Positions 42,517 through 54,274 of a DNA stretch of 64,000 nt are shown here, piece by piece. Origin of the DNA: Paractinoplanes ferrugineus (GTDB lineage: Bacteria > Actinomycetota > Actinomycetes > Mycobacteriales > Micromonosporaceae). The notes under the pieces were generated by a model, which saw nothing but the letters and a program-made list of their open reading frames with translations, was not told the origin of the DNA and searched no databases. The stretch's first letter is position 1, and every line of letters begins with the position of its first letter. The stretch is taken from contig NZ_BOMM01000008.1 of assembly GCF_016862195.1 (NCBI RefSeq), forward strand, positions 210,574 through 274,573, in the 5' to 3' direction. A program made the translations under genes and the position numbers.

Positions 42517-42948
42517 ATGACAGAGCCCCCGGCCTCGGCGATCATCGCGGCCCATCAGGTGCGCACGGTCTTCGGCCGGCTGCGCCGACGCCTGCGCGAG
42601 GTCGCCAACCTGGGCGATCTGACCCCCTCCCAGACCTCGGTGCTGAGCCGGCTGGCCAAGGACGGTCCGGCCACCGCAAGCACCCTGGCCGCCCTCGAAC
42701 GCATCCGCCCGCAGTCGATGGCCGCGCTTGTCGCGGCCATCGCGGGCCGCGGCCTGATCGCCCGCACCCCCGACCCGGCCGACGGCCGCCGACAGCGGAT
42801 CTCGCTCACCGAGGCCGGTCAGGAGCTGATCGAGGGCTACCGCCGCGAACGCGAGGAATGGCTGGCCACCGAGCTCGCCCACAACTTCACCGAGGACGAC
42901 CGGCAGACCATCATCGCGGCCATGGCGCTGCTCGATCGGCTGGCCTGA
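42517..42948 (+). CDS. MarR-family repressor
   Basis: 143 residues with the MarR winged helix: LGDLTPSQTSVLSRLAKDGP, ASTLAALERIRPQSMAALVA, then the wing TPDPADGRRQRISLTEAG. It overlaps the efflux-type transporter gene by one base (TGATG), so regulator and transporter are coupled. Probably derepresses the operon on binding a phenolic or drug-like ligand. GGAGG stands only one base from the ATG; with the -10 box so close, the mRNA may be nearly leaderless. Confidence 0.92.
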   Translation: MTEPPASAIIAAHQVRTVFGRLRRRLREVANLGDLTPSQTSVLSRLAKDGPATASTLAALERIRPQSMAALVAAIAGRGLIARTPDPADGRRQRISLTEAGQELIEGYRREREEWLATELAHNFTEDDRQTIIAAMALLDRLA

Positions 42949-44384
42949 TGTCCGCCGCGGCCGCACTTTCCCCCGCCCCGGCGCGCTCGTTCGATCGCAA
43001 GCTGATCACCCCGCTGGTCCTCGGCGCGATCCTCAACCCGGTCAACTCGTCGATGCTCGCGGTCGCGCTCGTCCCGATCGCCGCCACCTTCCACGCCCGG
43101 CCGGCCGAGACCGCGTGGCTCGTCTCCGGCCTCTACCTGGCCACCGCCACCGGCCAACCGGTCGCCGGCCGGCTGGTCGACCGTTACGGCGCCCGCACGC
43201 TCTACCTGGCCGGGGCCGCCCTGGTCGGCATCGCCGGGCTCATCGGCACGTTCGCGTCCTCCCTCGGGATGCTCGTCGCGGCCCGGGTGCTGCTCGGCTT
43301 CGGCACCTGCGCGGGCTACCCGGCGGCGATGTACCTGATCCGCCGCTCCGGGGTGGCGAAACCGGGCGGCGTCCTCACCGCCCTGTCGGTCTCGGCGCAG
43401 ACCGTCGTCGTCATCGGCCCGACCGTCGGCGGCCTGCTCATCGGGGCGGCGGGCTGGCGGACGCTGTTCGCGGTGAACATCCCGCTGGCGCTGCTCTGCC
43501 TCGTCCTGGGCGGGCTGATCCTGCCCCGATCGGCCCCGGCCGAAAACCTCGGGCGCCTCGACTACCTGGGCATCGGCCTCTTCGCTGGCACCCTCACCAC
43601 GCTCATGCTCTTCCTGCTGGGCCCGACCGTCGGCCACCTCTGGCTGCTCGCGCTCTGCGTGGTGCTGGCCGCCGGTTTCGCCAGGCGTGAACTCCGCCTC
43701 GCCGACCCCTTCCTCGACCTGCGCGTGTTCGGCGGCAACGGCCCGCTGATCGTGACCTACCTGCGCACCCTGCTGGCGATGACCATCTCGTACGCGTACC
43801 TCTACGGCTTCACCCAATGGCTGGAAGCCGGCCGCGGCCTGAGCCCGTCCCACGCCGGCCTGATCCTCCTGCCGATGTCGCTGGTCGCCATCGCGGTCTC
43901 CTCGATCACCGGCCGCCGTGCCGAGTTCCGCGGCAAACTGCTTGTCGGCGCGGTCGGCCAACTTCTCGCGTGCGCCCTGATCCTGCTGCTCGACTCGACG
44001 AGCGCCATCTGGATCCCGGTGCTGATCTCGCTGATCTGCGGCGTGCCCCAGGGCCTGAACAGCCTCGCCAACCAGAACGCCGTCTATTTCCAGGCCGACC
44101 CCGACCGGATGGGTGCCGCCGCCGGCCTGCTGCGCACCTTCGCCTACCTCGGCGCGATGGTCTCGTCGGCGGCCACCGGGGCCTTCTTCGATCACGGTGC
44201 CGACACCCCCGGCCTGCACCACCTTGCCGTCTTCCTGATCGTCGTCGCTTCCCTGCTCCTGCTCGTCGTCCTGGCCGACCGCTCGCTACGCCGCCTGGGC
44301 ACCGCCCCCGCCGGAAACCTCACTTTTGCGAAAGGCCCTGACTCATGCCGGTCACCACGCTCGACCCCAAGACCGCCCTCGTAG
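42948..44384 (+). CDS. MFS transporter, DHA2-like
   Basis: 478 residues with 13-14 hydrophobic helices. MFS motif A-like GRLVDRYGARTLYL (near 75) and motif C-like GPTVGGLLIGAAGWRTLF (near 160) put it in the drug:H+ antiporter-2 group. Expected to export a toxic compound under the control of the adjacent MarR. The last 13 codons overlap the start of the next gene; the tail CRSPRSTPRPPS is probably just a consequence of that overlap. Confidence 0.9.
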   Translation: MSAAAALSPAPARSFDRKLITPLVLGAILNPVNSSMLAVALVPIAATFHARPAETAWLVSGLYLATATGQPVAGRLVDRYGARTLYLAGAALVGIAGLIGTFASSLGMLVAARVLLGFGTCAGYPAAMYLIRRSGVAKPGGVLTALSVSAQTVVVIGPTVGGLLIGAAGWRTLFAVNIPLALLCLVLGGLILPRSAPAENLGRLDYLGIGLFAGTLTTLMLFLLGPTVGHLWLLALCVVLAAGFARRELRLADPFLDLRVFGGNGPLIVTYLRTLLAMTISYAYLYGFTQWLEAGRGLSPSHAGLILLPMSLVAIAVSSITGRRAEFRGKLLVGAVGQLLACALILLLDSTSAIWIPVLISLICGVPQGLNSLANQNAVYFQADPDRMGAAAGLLRTFAYLGAMVSSAATGAFFDHGADTPGLHHLAVFLIVVASLLLLVVLADRSLRRLGTAPAGNLTFAKGPDSCRSPRSTPRPPS

Positions 44385-44929
44385 TCATCGATCTGCAGGC
44401 CGGGATCGTCGCCGCGAGCACTGTTCCCTATCCGGCCACCGACGTGGTCGCCCGCACCGCTGAGCTCGCCGGCGCTTTCCGGGCGCACGGCCTGCCGGTG
44501 GTGCTGGTGCGGGTCAGCGGCCGGCCCGACGGCTCCGACGCGGTTGCCGGGCGCATCGACGGTGGTCCGCGCCCGTCGCGGCCCCGACCCGAGGGATGGG
44601 ACGTGCTCGTCGAGGAGATCACCGGGCCGGACGACATCGTGATCACCAAGCGCAACTGGGGTGCCTTCCACGGCACTGACCTCGACACCCAGCTCCGCCG
44701 TCGGGGAGTCACCCAGATCGTCCTGACCGGCATCGCGACCAGCATCGGGGTCGAGTCGACGGCACGCGCCGCGCACGAGCACAACTATCACGTCACGCTG
44801 GCCACCGACGCTATGAGTGACCTGGACGAGCTCACCCACCGCAACAGCATCGAGAAGATCTTTCCGCGGCTCGGCGAAACCGGCACCACCGCCGAGATCA
44901 TCGAGCTGCTGGCGAAGACCCACGGCTGA
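44345..44929 (+). CDS. isochorismatase-like protein without nucleophile cysteine
   Basis: 194 residues of the isochorismatase/cysteine-hydrolase fold. The aspartate (VVIDLQAG, near 15) and lysine (VITKRNWGAF, near 102) are present. Where the cysteine of nicotinamidase-type members would be (ATSxCVEST) this reads ATSIGVESTARAA, with glycine. Isochorismatases proper also lack the cysteine, and this Gly subgroup is frequent in actinobacteria, so the reaction is unclear rather than absent. Third gene of the MarR-MFS operon, overlapping the transporter by 40 bases; may modify the exported compound. Confidence 0.85.
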   Translation: MPVTTLDPKTALVVIDLQAGIVAASTVPYPATDVVARTAELAGAFRAHGLPVVLVRVSGRPDGSDAVAGRIDGGPRPSRPRPEGWDVLVEEITGPDDIVITKRNWGAFHGTDLDTQLRRRGVTQIVLTGIATSIGVESTARAAHEHNYHVTLATDAMSDLDELTHRNSIEKIFPRLGETGTTAEIIELLAKTHG

Positions 44930-45476
44930 TCTCGTCGCGGGTCGCCGACACCCAGTCCAGGGCCCGCCCGAGATCGTCGGCGGCGGCGCGGAGCTCGGCC
45001 CTCGGGTCCGACCGCGCCGTTGCCGCGCATGCCTCGATGCGGTTGGTGAGGTCGGCGTACAGGAGCGGGTCCTCGATCTCGAGGATTTCGTGCTTTCTCC
45101 GGCGGCCGGGGAGAAAGAGCGCCACCTGTGCCACGATCAGACCGGCCACCAGGGCGAACGCGAGCGTCAGCGGATCCGCCGGCTCGTCGACGACCAGCAG
45201 GATGATCAGCGAGGTCACCAGCCACGTGGCGGTGCTCAGCACTGGCCACAGCCAGTCATCGGGCTTCCGCATCGGGTTGTAACGGTGGATCGCCGCCCGT
45301 AACTCGTGGTGCGCCTGCCCAAGCCGGGCAAAACTCACCCGATCGGGCCGCTCCGCAATCCAGTCACGACACTGCGCATCGAGCACGGCCGCCATCACCC
45401 GCCGGTCGGCCCTCTCCAGCCGACTCTCCACGTCCCCGGCGAAAATGTCCTCGTCCCGCCCGCCCTCGTCACTCAC
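44898..45476 (-). CDS. membrane protein of unknown function
   Basis: 192 residues with two membrane helices in the middle (LWPVLSTATWLVTSLIILLV, then LAFALVAGLIVAQVALFL) and soluble, helix-rich ends. No domain recognised. GTG start overlapping the upstream gene's stop in GTGA, so it is translationally coupled to the repeat-tailed membrane protein. The two probably form a pair. The 3' end overlaps the convergent isochorismatase-like gene by 32 bases. Confidence 0.7.
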   Translation of the reverse strand: MSDEGGRDEDIFAGDVESRLERADRRVMAAVLDAQCRDWIAERPDRVSFARLGQAHHELRAAIHRYNPMRKPDDWLWPVLSTATWLVTSLIILLVVDEPADPLTLAFALVAGLIVAQVALFLPGRRRKHEILEIEDPLLYADLTNRIEACAATARSDPRAELRAAADDLGRALDWVSATRDEISRGSSPAAR

Positions 45477-46417
45477 ACCGACCTCCGCTCAGTCCCGCTC
45501 CGGTCCGCGCCGTTCCGGTCCGCGCCGTTCCGGTCCGCGCCGTTCCGGTCCGCGCCGTTCCGGTCCGCGCCGTTTTGGGTTGGGCCGTTCCGGTCCGCGC
45601 CGTTTTGGGTTGGGCCGTTCTGGGCCGGTCCGACCCGCTCCGGGCTGACCTGCGGCGGCCGGCCGGGTCGCGATCGGAGAGGCGCCATGCCGCTTCGCGC
45701 CGGCTCGCGCTGCTCCGAGCCGTTTCGGCGGAGGGCGGCCTGCTCCGCGGCGTGCAACTCGAGGAAATCGATGGCCTGGCAGAGCAGCAGATCCGCGTCG
45801 GCGATCCGGCTGAGCACCCGGTCCTGTCGAGCGAGCCGGGCCAGATGTGCCGCGTTCCAGCGCTCCGGGTCGACCTGGCGCAGGGCCGCCGACACGAGGC
45901 GCACCCGAGCCCGGGTCAGCGCCGCCGCCACCTCGTCGAGGTCGCCCTCGACAACCGTGTCACCGGGCGCCGGGCCGTCGCCGGGCGAAACCGCCCCCTC
46001 GCCGTTCAGCTCGCCCGCGCCGAACGCCACCCTGCGGCCCGGCGGTGCGCCCATCCGGTAGCGGTCAAACGCCCGGGAGGCGCTTCCGGTCACCCACAGT
46101 AGACCCGGCATGGCTACGCCGAGTGCCAGTACGGTTGTCACGATCACCCAGGCCGGGGCGAACCCGAGGGCGTGCGCGGTCCACGCGACCGACCACAGCA
46201 GCGGGAACGCGATCGCCGCGCTGATCAGTGTGCGGCTCCAGGAGGAGAGACCGCCGGCCGCCGCGACCAGCATGCTGTCCAGGCCACGAACCCGGATCAG
46301 GGCCGACACCACCCAGAAGTCCGCCGACCCGGCCCCGATCTTCTCGAACCGGGCGAGCCCGTGCGCTACCAGCCCTCGAACGCCGTTGAGGTCTCCACAC
46401 AGCTGACGCCGCGACAT
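45473..46417 (-). CDS. membrane protein with NGADR tandem-repeat tail
   Basis: 314 residues. Two hydrophobic helices (about 58-100: SAAIAFPLLWSVAWTAHALG, WVIVTTVLALGVAMPGLLWV), a soluble helical middle part (VAAALTRARVRLVSAALRQV, WNAAHLARLARQDRVLSRIA) and a low-complexity C-terminus built from five-residue repeats, NGADR and NGPTQ, encoded by a 15-bp array. Coupled to the next membrane-protein gene. I recognise no family; the tail may be a length-variable spacer or binding surface. Confidence 0.7.
   Translation of the reverse strand: MSRRQLCGDLNGVRGLVAHGLARFEKIGAGSADFWVVSALIRVRGLDSMLVAAAGGLSSWSRTLISAAIAFPLLWSVAWTAHALGFAPAWVIVTTVLALGVAMPGLLWVTGSASRAFDRYRMGAPPGRRVAFGAGELNGEGAVSPGDGPAPGDTVVEGDLDEVAAALTRARVRLVSAALRQVDPERWNAAHLARLARQDRVLSRIADADLLLCQAIDFLELHAAEQAALRRNGSEQREPARSGMAPLRSRPGRPPQVSPERVGPAQNGPTQNGADRNGPTQNGADRNGADRNGADRNGADRNGADRSGTERRSV
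45496..45630. repeat. 15-bp coding tandem repeat, nine units
   Basis: Nine adjoining 15-bp units. Five are exactly CGTTCCGGTCCGCGC, two are CGTTTTGGGTTGGGC, and the two edge units differ by a few bases. They encode the NGADR/NGPTQ pentapeptides at the C-terminus of the overlapping gene, in frame. Near-identical copies point to recent slippage or recombination. Confidence 0.9.
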
Positions 46418-46451
46418 GACCCGAGAGTGCCACCGGTGCGCAACAGCGTGA

Positions 46452-47186
46452 TCACGTTCCGTACCGCTTTCGGGTGACCCAATCGACCGCGTCGGCCACG
46501 CTCGGCACCACCTCGCCGAGCGGCAGGGGCGGCCGGTCGACGAGTACGACGGGAATCCCTCGCTCGCGCGCGGCCGTCAGTTTGGGCGCGACCCCACCGC
46601 TGTCCTTGCTGATCAGGACGTCGATGGCGTGCTCGGCGAGCAATCGGCGTTCGCCGTCGAGAGTGAACGGTCCCCGATCGAGAACGGTCGCCAGCCGGGT
46701 CGGCATCGGCGGTTCGGGCGGCTCCACCGACCGCGCCAGGAACCACTGGTCGTTACCGGCGAACGCCGCGATCTCCTGCCGCCCGGTAGTCAGGAAAACC
46801 CGCCGCCCCAGCCGCGGGAGGAGGGCTGCGGCTTCCGCCAGATCGCGTACGCGATGCCAGATGTCCCCGGGCCGCTCGACCCAGCCGGGCCGCCGGAGGT
46901 GAAGCAGCGGAACCCCGGTGGTGGCCGCCGCCCGCGCGGCATTGGCACTGATCCGTGCCGCGAACGGGTGGGTGGCGTCGACGACCGCGTCCACGCGGCG
47001 TTCGCTCAGGAAGGCGGCGAGCCCGTCGGCCCCGCCGAATCCGCCGATCCGCACCTCACCCGGGGGTAGCAGCGGTTTCGAGGTACGCCCGGCCAGCGAA
47101 CTGAGCACGGTGTGCCCCTCGTCGAGCACGCCGGCCAGGGCCCTGGCTTCCGAGGTCCCACCCAGAATCAGCACGAGCACGTGCAC
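46452..47186 (-). CDS. cobK: precorrin-6A / cobalt-precorrin-6A reductase
   Basis: 244 residues of the CbiJ/CobK family, which reduces the macrocycle of (cobalt-)precorrin-6A with NADPH in cobalamin synthesis. Visible: LILGGTSEARALAGVL at the N-terminus, VVDATHPFAARISANAA (near 75), VFLTTGRQEIAAF, DVLISKDSGGVAPKLTAA and PVVLVDRPPLP. GTG start preceded by GAGG; the frame continues upstream through repeats without support. It is separated by about 7.7 kb from cobM-cobL in this window. Confidence 0.9.
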   Translation of the reverse strand: MHVLVLILGGTSEARALAGVLDEGHTVLSSLAGRTSKPLLPPGEVRIGGFGGADGLAAFLSERRVDAVVDATHPFAARISANAARAAATTGVPLLHLRRPGWVERPGDIWHRVRDLAEAAALLPRLGRRVFLTTGRQEIAAFAGNDQWFLARSVEPPEPPMPTRLATVLDRGPFTLDGERRLLAEHAIDVLISKDSGGVAPKLTAARERGIPVVLVDRPPLPLGEVVPSVADAVDWVTRKRYGT

Positions 47187-47210
47187 ATGATCCTCGCCCG
47201 GGGCGGTCGC

Positions 47211-47258
47211 GGGCGGGGCGGGGCAAGGGCGGGGCGGGGCAAGGGCGGGGCGGGGCAA
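47211..47258. repeat. three perfect 16-bp tandem repeats upstream of cobK
   Basis: GGGCGGGGCGGGGCAA three times without mismatch, followed by a partial unit. It lies 25 bp before the cobK start, between it and the pectate lyase stop. G-rich on the plus strand, with runs that could form G-quadruplexes. Confidence 0.9.
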
Positions 47259-47325
47259 GGGCGGGCGGTGAAAAGGCGGGGCGGTGAACCGGCGGGGCCG
47301 CCACGGTCGGTGGCCCCGCCGGCGC

Positions 47326-48885
47326 TCAGGACGCGTACGTCTCGAACTCGGCGATTCTCGGGGTGCCGGACGAGGACGTGATCTCGAAGGTGAGCTTCTT
47401 CAGCGCCGTACCGGTGAAGGTCTGCGTGCCCGGCGCGCCGCTGCCGGACTTGAGGACCGCGCCGGTGTCGCCGTTCTTGATCTGCCAGTTGCCGATGCTG
47501 CTGCCGGACGCCTCGCGGATGGTGGCCTTAGCGACCGTCTTGGCGGCACTCCACTTGACCGAGACGTAACCGGTCGAACTGCTCGGCGACCAGTACGTCG
47601 ACGTGCTGCCGTCGACCACGTTGCCGTAGCTCGTACCGCCGGCCTTGCTCGAACCGTCGGCGCCCGCGCCGATGCTCAAGTTGGTGCCGCTCGGGGCCGA
47701 GGTCGGGCCGGTGGTCGGGGGCGTGGTGGGTGGCGTCGTCGGGGTGCCGGTGGTCGGGCTCGTCGTCGGGTTCGGCGAGGAGCAGCTGCCGTTCGACGTT
47801 TTGCTGCCGGTGTTGGCCCCGGCCGTCGCGGCCACCAGCGCGGGGACGCAGGCCGCGTTGTCCAGCTGATACGCGTACGGGATGCTGACCGTGGTGTTGG
47901 ACGGCATGCTCGGGCCGGCCGGGTTGGTGTCGCTGCTCTTGGCCGACCAGGTCACGTTGTCGAGGATGTTGCCGCTGGCCTGCCAGTAACCGGCCGCGTC
48001 GGTGTAGAACGTGCCGAGCACGTTCATCGAGTTCTTGAAGTAGTTGTTCTCGACCTTCGCCCGCGCGCCGGCCCGCGAGTTGATGCCCGACTCGTTGAGG
48101 CTCACGTACGAATTGTTGTAGATGTGCGCGATCCCGCCGCGCAGCAACGGCGTACGCGAATCGATGTTGGTGTAGAGGTTGTGATGGAAAGTCACGTAAC
48201 CGTTGCCCGTGTCGGTCTCGCTCGACCCGATCAGGCCGCCGCGACCTGAGTTGCTCAGCTTGCTGTAGGACAACGTCACGTACTGGGTGTTGTCCTTCAT
48301 GTCGAACAGGCCGTCGTAGCCCGCGCTCTCGCCACCTGACGCTTCCAGGTTGACGTGATCGACCCAGACGTTACGGACCGTGCTCTCCATCCCGATGGCG
48401 TCCCCGCCGTTCGACGTCGGAGAACCGGACTTCTTCACATTCCGTACGGTCACGTTCTGGATGATGATGTTGCTGGAGTCCCGGATGTGGATGCCGAGCT
48501 GGTCGAAGACCGCGCCGCTGCCCACTCCGATGATCGTGACGTTGCTGATCTCCTTGAGCTCGATCTTGTCGGCCGCCGTGTTGCAGCTGCCGCCGGAGAC
48601 CTTCGTCGTGTTCCCGTGGTTGATCGTGCCCTGCACCTCGATGGTGATCGGGGTGCTGCTGCTGGCGCGGCCGCACAACGCCTGGTGAATCGCGGTGCCG
48701 GTGGTGGCCCGCACCGTGGTCCCGCCGTTGCCGCCGGTGGTCCCGCCGTTCTGGCCGGCGTAGCCGGTGGCACTGCCGACCGCGGCCGCGGAGGCCTGCA
48801 GCGACGGTGCGGCGAGGGCGACCGCACCGGCGACAGCTGCGGTGCCACCCGCAACCAACAGCCGCGCAGCGACTGATCGTTTCAT
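47326..48885 (-). CDS. secreted PL1 pectate lyase with C-terminal discoidin-like domain
   Basis: 519 residues. Signal peptide (cleaved near LQASA, about 34), a PL1 right-handed beta-helix (about 40-355) and, after a Thr/Pro linker, a discoidin/F5-8-type carbohydrate-binding-like domain (about 400-519, GAGADGSSKAGGTSYGNVVD, STSTYWSPSSSTGYVSVKW). Pectate-lyase signs: GIHIRDSSNIIIQNV, calcium aspartates around WVDHVNLEA and DGLFDMKDNT, and the catalytic arginine in INSRAGARAKVENN. Cleaves polygalacturonate by beta-elimination outside the cell. A LacI-type palindrome upstream predicts sugar-acid or catabolite control. ATG start. Confidence 0.92.
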   Translation of the reverse strand: MKRSVAARLLVAGGTAAVAGAVALAAPSLQASAAAVGSATGYAGQNGGTTGGNGGTTVRATTGTAIHQALCGRASSSTPITIEVQGTINHGNTTKVSGGSCNTAADKIELKEISNVTIIGVGSGAVFDQLGIHIRDSSNIIIQNVTVRNVKKSGSPTSNGGDAIGMESTVRNVWVDHVNLEASGGESAGYDGLFDMKDNTQYVTLSYSKLSNSGRGGLIGSSETDTGNGYVTFHHNLYTNIDSRTPLLRGGIAHIYNNSYVSLNESGINSRAGARAKVENNYFKNSMNVLGTFYTDAAGYWQASGNILDNVTWSAKSSDTNPAGPSMPSNTTVSIPYAYQLDNAACVPALVAATAGANTGSKTSNGSCSSPNPTTSPTTGTPTTPPTTPPTTGPTSAPSGTNLSIGAGADGSSKAGGTSYGNVVDGSTSTYWSPSSSTGYVSVKWSAAKTVAKATIREASGSSIGNWQIKNGDTGAVLKSGSGAPGTQTFTGTALKKLTFEITSSSGTPRIAEFETYAS

Positions 48886-52198
<3,313 letters not shown>

Positions 52199-52213
52199 CC
52201 CGCCTCCCCGGAA

Positions 52214-52257
52214 CCCGCGGTGCGCGGGCGCTGACCATGGCGCCTGTGCACCGCGGG
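52214..52257 (+). terminator. long hairpin after the peptidase gene
   Basis: CCCGCGGTGC and GCACCGCGGG pair over a 24-base interior that itself pairs (GGCGC with GCGCC). No T run. Likely ends the peptidase transcript just before the kinase promoter. Confidence 0.5.
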
Positions 52258-52277
52258 CGGCTATCGTCTCAACCCCT

Positions 52278-53564
52278 ATGAGACGCAGCTACGTCCTGGT
52301 CGCCCTCGCCGTCACCACGCTGGTGGCGCTGGCGTTCTGCATCCCGCTCGGCATGCTCGTCATCACCGCGGCGCAGGACCGCGCGTTGCGCGAGGCGGAG
52401 CGGCAGGCGCTCGGTCTCTCCCCGGTCGTGGTCGTGGCCACCGACCGTGAGCTGGTCAACAGCTCCATCCTGAGCACCGAGGCCGGGCACGAGGGCCGGG
52501 TCGCCGCGCACATCCCCGGACTGGGCACGATCGGAAATTCACGAGCGGGAAATTCCGAGATCGACGGGGTACGCGCAACGCAGGTCCCCGGCACCGCCGA
52601 CGTTCCCGGCGGGCGCGTCTACCTGCGCCCGGTGGCCCTGCCCCGCGGCCTGATCGCGGTGATCGAGGTGTACGTGCCGACGGCCACCTCGCGCGCCGGC
52701 GTCGGCACCGCACTGGGCGTACTCGTGCTGGTGGCCTTTGTCCTGATCGCCCTGTGCGCCTTCCTGGCCGACCGGTTGGCCGCCCAGGTCGTGCGGGCCA
52801 CCCGCGACGTCGCCCGCACCGCCACCAACCTCGGCGCCGGCCGGCTGCACGCGCGCACCCGCCCGAGCGGGCCGAGCGAGATCGAGGAGGTCGGCACCGC
52901 GCTCAATGTGCTGGCCGATCGGTTCGTCGAGCTGCTGGCGGCCGAACGCGCGCTGGCCGGCAACCTGTCCCACCGGCTGCGCGTGCCGTTGACCGCCCTG
53001 CGCCTGAACGCCGAGGCGATGCCGGCCGGCGACGACCGCGACCGTCAGCTGCGCGTGGTCGGCCGCCTGGAGCAGGAGATCAACGCCGTGATCACCGAGG
53101 CGAGCCGCCCCCTCGTCGCCCGCCCCCGGCTGGAGTGCGACCTCGGCGAGGTGGTGGCCGACCGCACCGCGTTCTGGGGCGCGCTGGCCGAGGATCAGGG
53201 CCGGCCCTGGCAGGCCGACCCGCCGCCGGCCGGGATCACCGTGCCGGCCGCCTTCTCGGTCGTGGGGGAGGCGCTCGACGTGCTGCTCGGCAACGTCTTC
53301 CACCACACCCCCGACGACGCCGCGTGCCGGGTCTCGGTGCGTTCGACGGACACCACGGCGGAGGTGATCGTGCAGGACGCCGGGCCGGGTTTCGCCGATC
53401 CGGCGGCCGCCCTGACCCGCGGGGTCAGCGGCGCCGACTCGACCGGAATCGGCCTGGACATCGCCCGGCGGCTGGCCGCGGAGACCGGTGGGGAGCTGCG
53501 GATCGACCGCGGTGACCTGGGTGGCGCCCGGGTCTCCCTGACCCTCGGCCGCCCGCTGCCCTAG
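52278..53564 (+). CDS. sensor histidine kinase (EnvZ-like)
   Basis: 428 residues: helix 1 (about 6-30), a small extracellular domain, helix 2 (about 143-167), a HAMP domain (about 168-220), HisKA with NLSHRLRVPLTALRL (H232) and an HATPase (GNVFHHTPDDA, VQDAGPGFADP, TGIGLDIARRL). TATCGT lies 10 bases before the ATG, suggesting a leaderless mRNA. The matching response-regulator gene is convergent and shares 4 bases at the stops, so kinase and regulator are made from separate promoters. The signal is unknown. Confidence 0.9.
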   Translation: MRRSYVLVALAVTTLVALAFCIPLGMLVITAAQDRALREAERQALGLSPVVVVATDRELVNSSILSTEAGHEGRVAAHIPGLGTIGNSRAGNSEIDGVRATQVPGTADVPGGRVYLRPVALPRGLIAVIEVYVPTATSRAGVGTALGVLVLVAFVLIALCAFLADRLAAQVVRATRDVARTATNLGAGRLHARTRPSGPSEIEEVGTALNVLADRFVELLAAERALAGNLSHRLRVPLTALRLNAEAMPAGDDRDRQLRVVGRLEQEINAVITEASRPLVARPRLECDLGEVVADRTAFWGALAEDQGRPWQADPPPAGITVPAAFSVVGEALDVLLGNVFHHTPDDAACRVSVRSTDTTAEVIVQDAGPGFADPAAALTRGVSGADSTGIGLDIARRLAAETGGELRIDRGDLGGARVSLTLGRPLP

Positions 53565-54241
53565 GCCTGTTTCGGCGCGGACAACTGGATGCCGACCCCG
53601 CGGACGGTGTGCAGGTAACGCGGGTTCGCCGCGCGTTCGCCCAGCTTGCGGCGCAGCCACGTGACGTGCACGTCGACCGTCTCGATCGACCGGCTCTCCG
53701 CCGGCCACACGTCGGCGAGCAACTGACGGCGGTCGACGACCTTGCCGGGCCGCTGCATCAGATAGGCCAGCAGGTCGAACTCCAGCCGGGACAGGTGCAG
53801 CGTCTCGCCGTCCAGCGACGCCGACCGGGCGTCGGGATCGAGGGTCAGGCCGCCCACGGTGAGAATCCGGGACGCCGGGGCGGTGCCGCGCCGCAGCACG
53901 GCCGCGATCCGCGCCTCGATCTGCTCCGCTGAGTACGGCTTGACCACGTAGTCGTCCGCGCCCGCCCGCAGCAGGCGGATCATCTCGGCCTCGCCCTCGC
54001 GTGCCGTCGCCACCACGATCGGCACCTGCGAGACGAGCCGGATGTTGCGCAGCACGGTGGTGCCGTCCAGATCCGGCAGACCGAGATCGAGCACGACCAC
54101 GTCGGGATCCCACTGCGCGGCGTCACGCAGGCCGTCGAGGGCCCGCTCGCACAACCGGACCAGATGCCCGGTGGCGTTCAGTAGTCGTCCGAGAGCTTCC
54201 CGTACATCAGCGTCATCTTCGATCACCAGCACTCGCGACAT
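53561..54241 (-). CDS. OmpR-family response regulator
   Basis: 226 residues: receiver (about 1-115: IEDDADVREALG, phospho-acceptor in VVVLDLGLPDLDG, VVKPYSAEQ) and a C-terminal winged helix (about 130-222: LSRLEFDLLAYLMQRPGKVV, SIETVDVHVTWLRRKLGE, VRGVGIQL). Partner of the convergent kinase. Divergent from the small secreted-protein gene, with 33 bp between starts, so that gene may be a target. Confidence 0.93.
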   Translation of the reverse strand: MSRVLVIEDDADVREALGRLLNATGHLVRLCERALDGLRDAAQWDPDVVVLDLGLPDLDGTTVLRNIRLVSQVPIVVATAREGEAEMIRLLRAGADDYVVKPYSAEQIEARIAAVLRRGTAPASRILTVGGLTLDPDARSASLDGETLHLSRLEFDLLAYLMQRPGKVVDRRQLLADVWPAESRSIETVDVHVTWLRRKLGERAANPRYLHTVRGVGIQLSAPKQA

Positions 54242-54274
54242 CGATCCACGGTATCGCTGAGGCAGAATGTAATC

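Noticed and set aside
45496..45630. Tandem array considered as a CRISPR
   Set aside because: Units adjoin without spacers and are in frame within a coding sequence.
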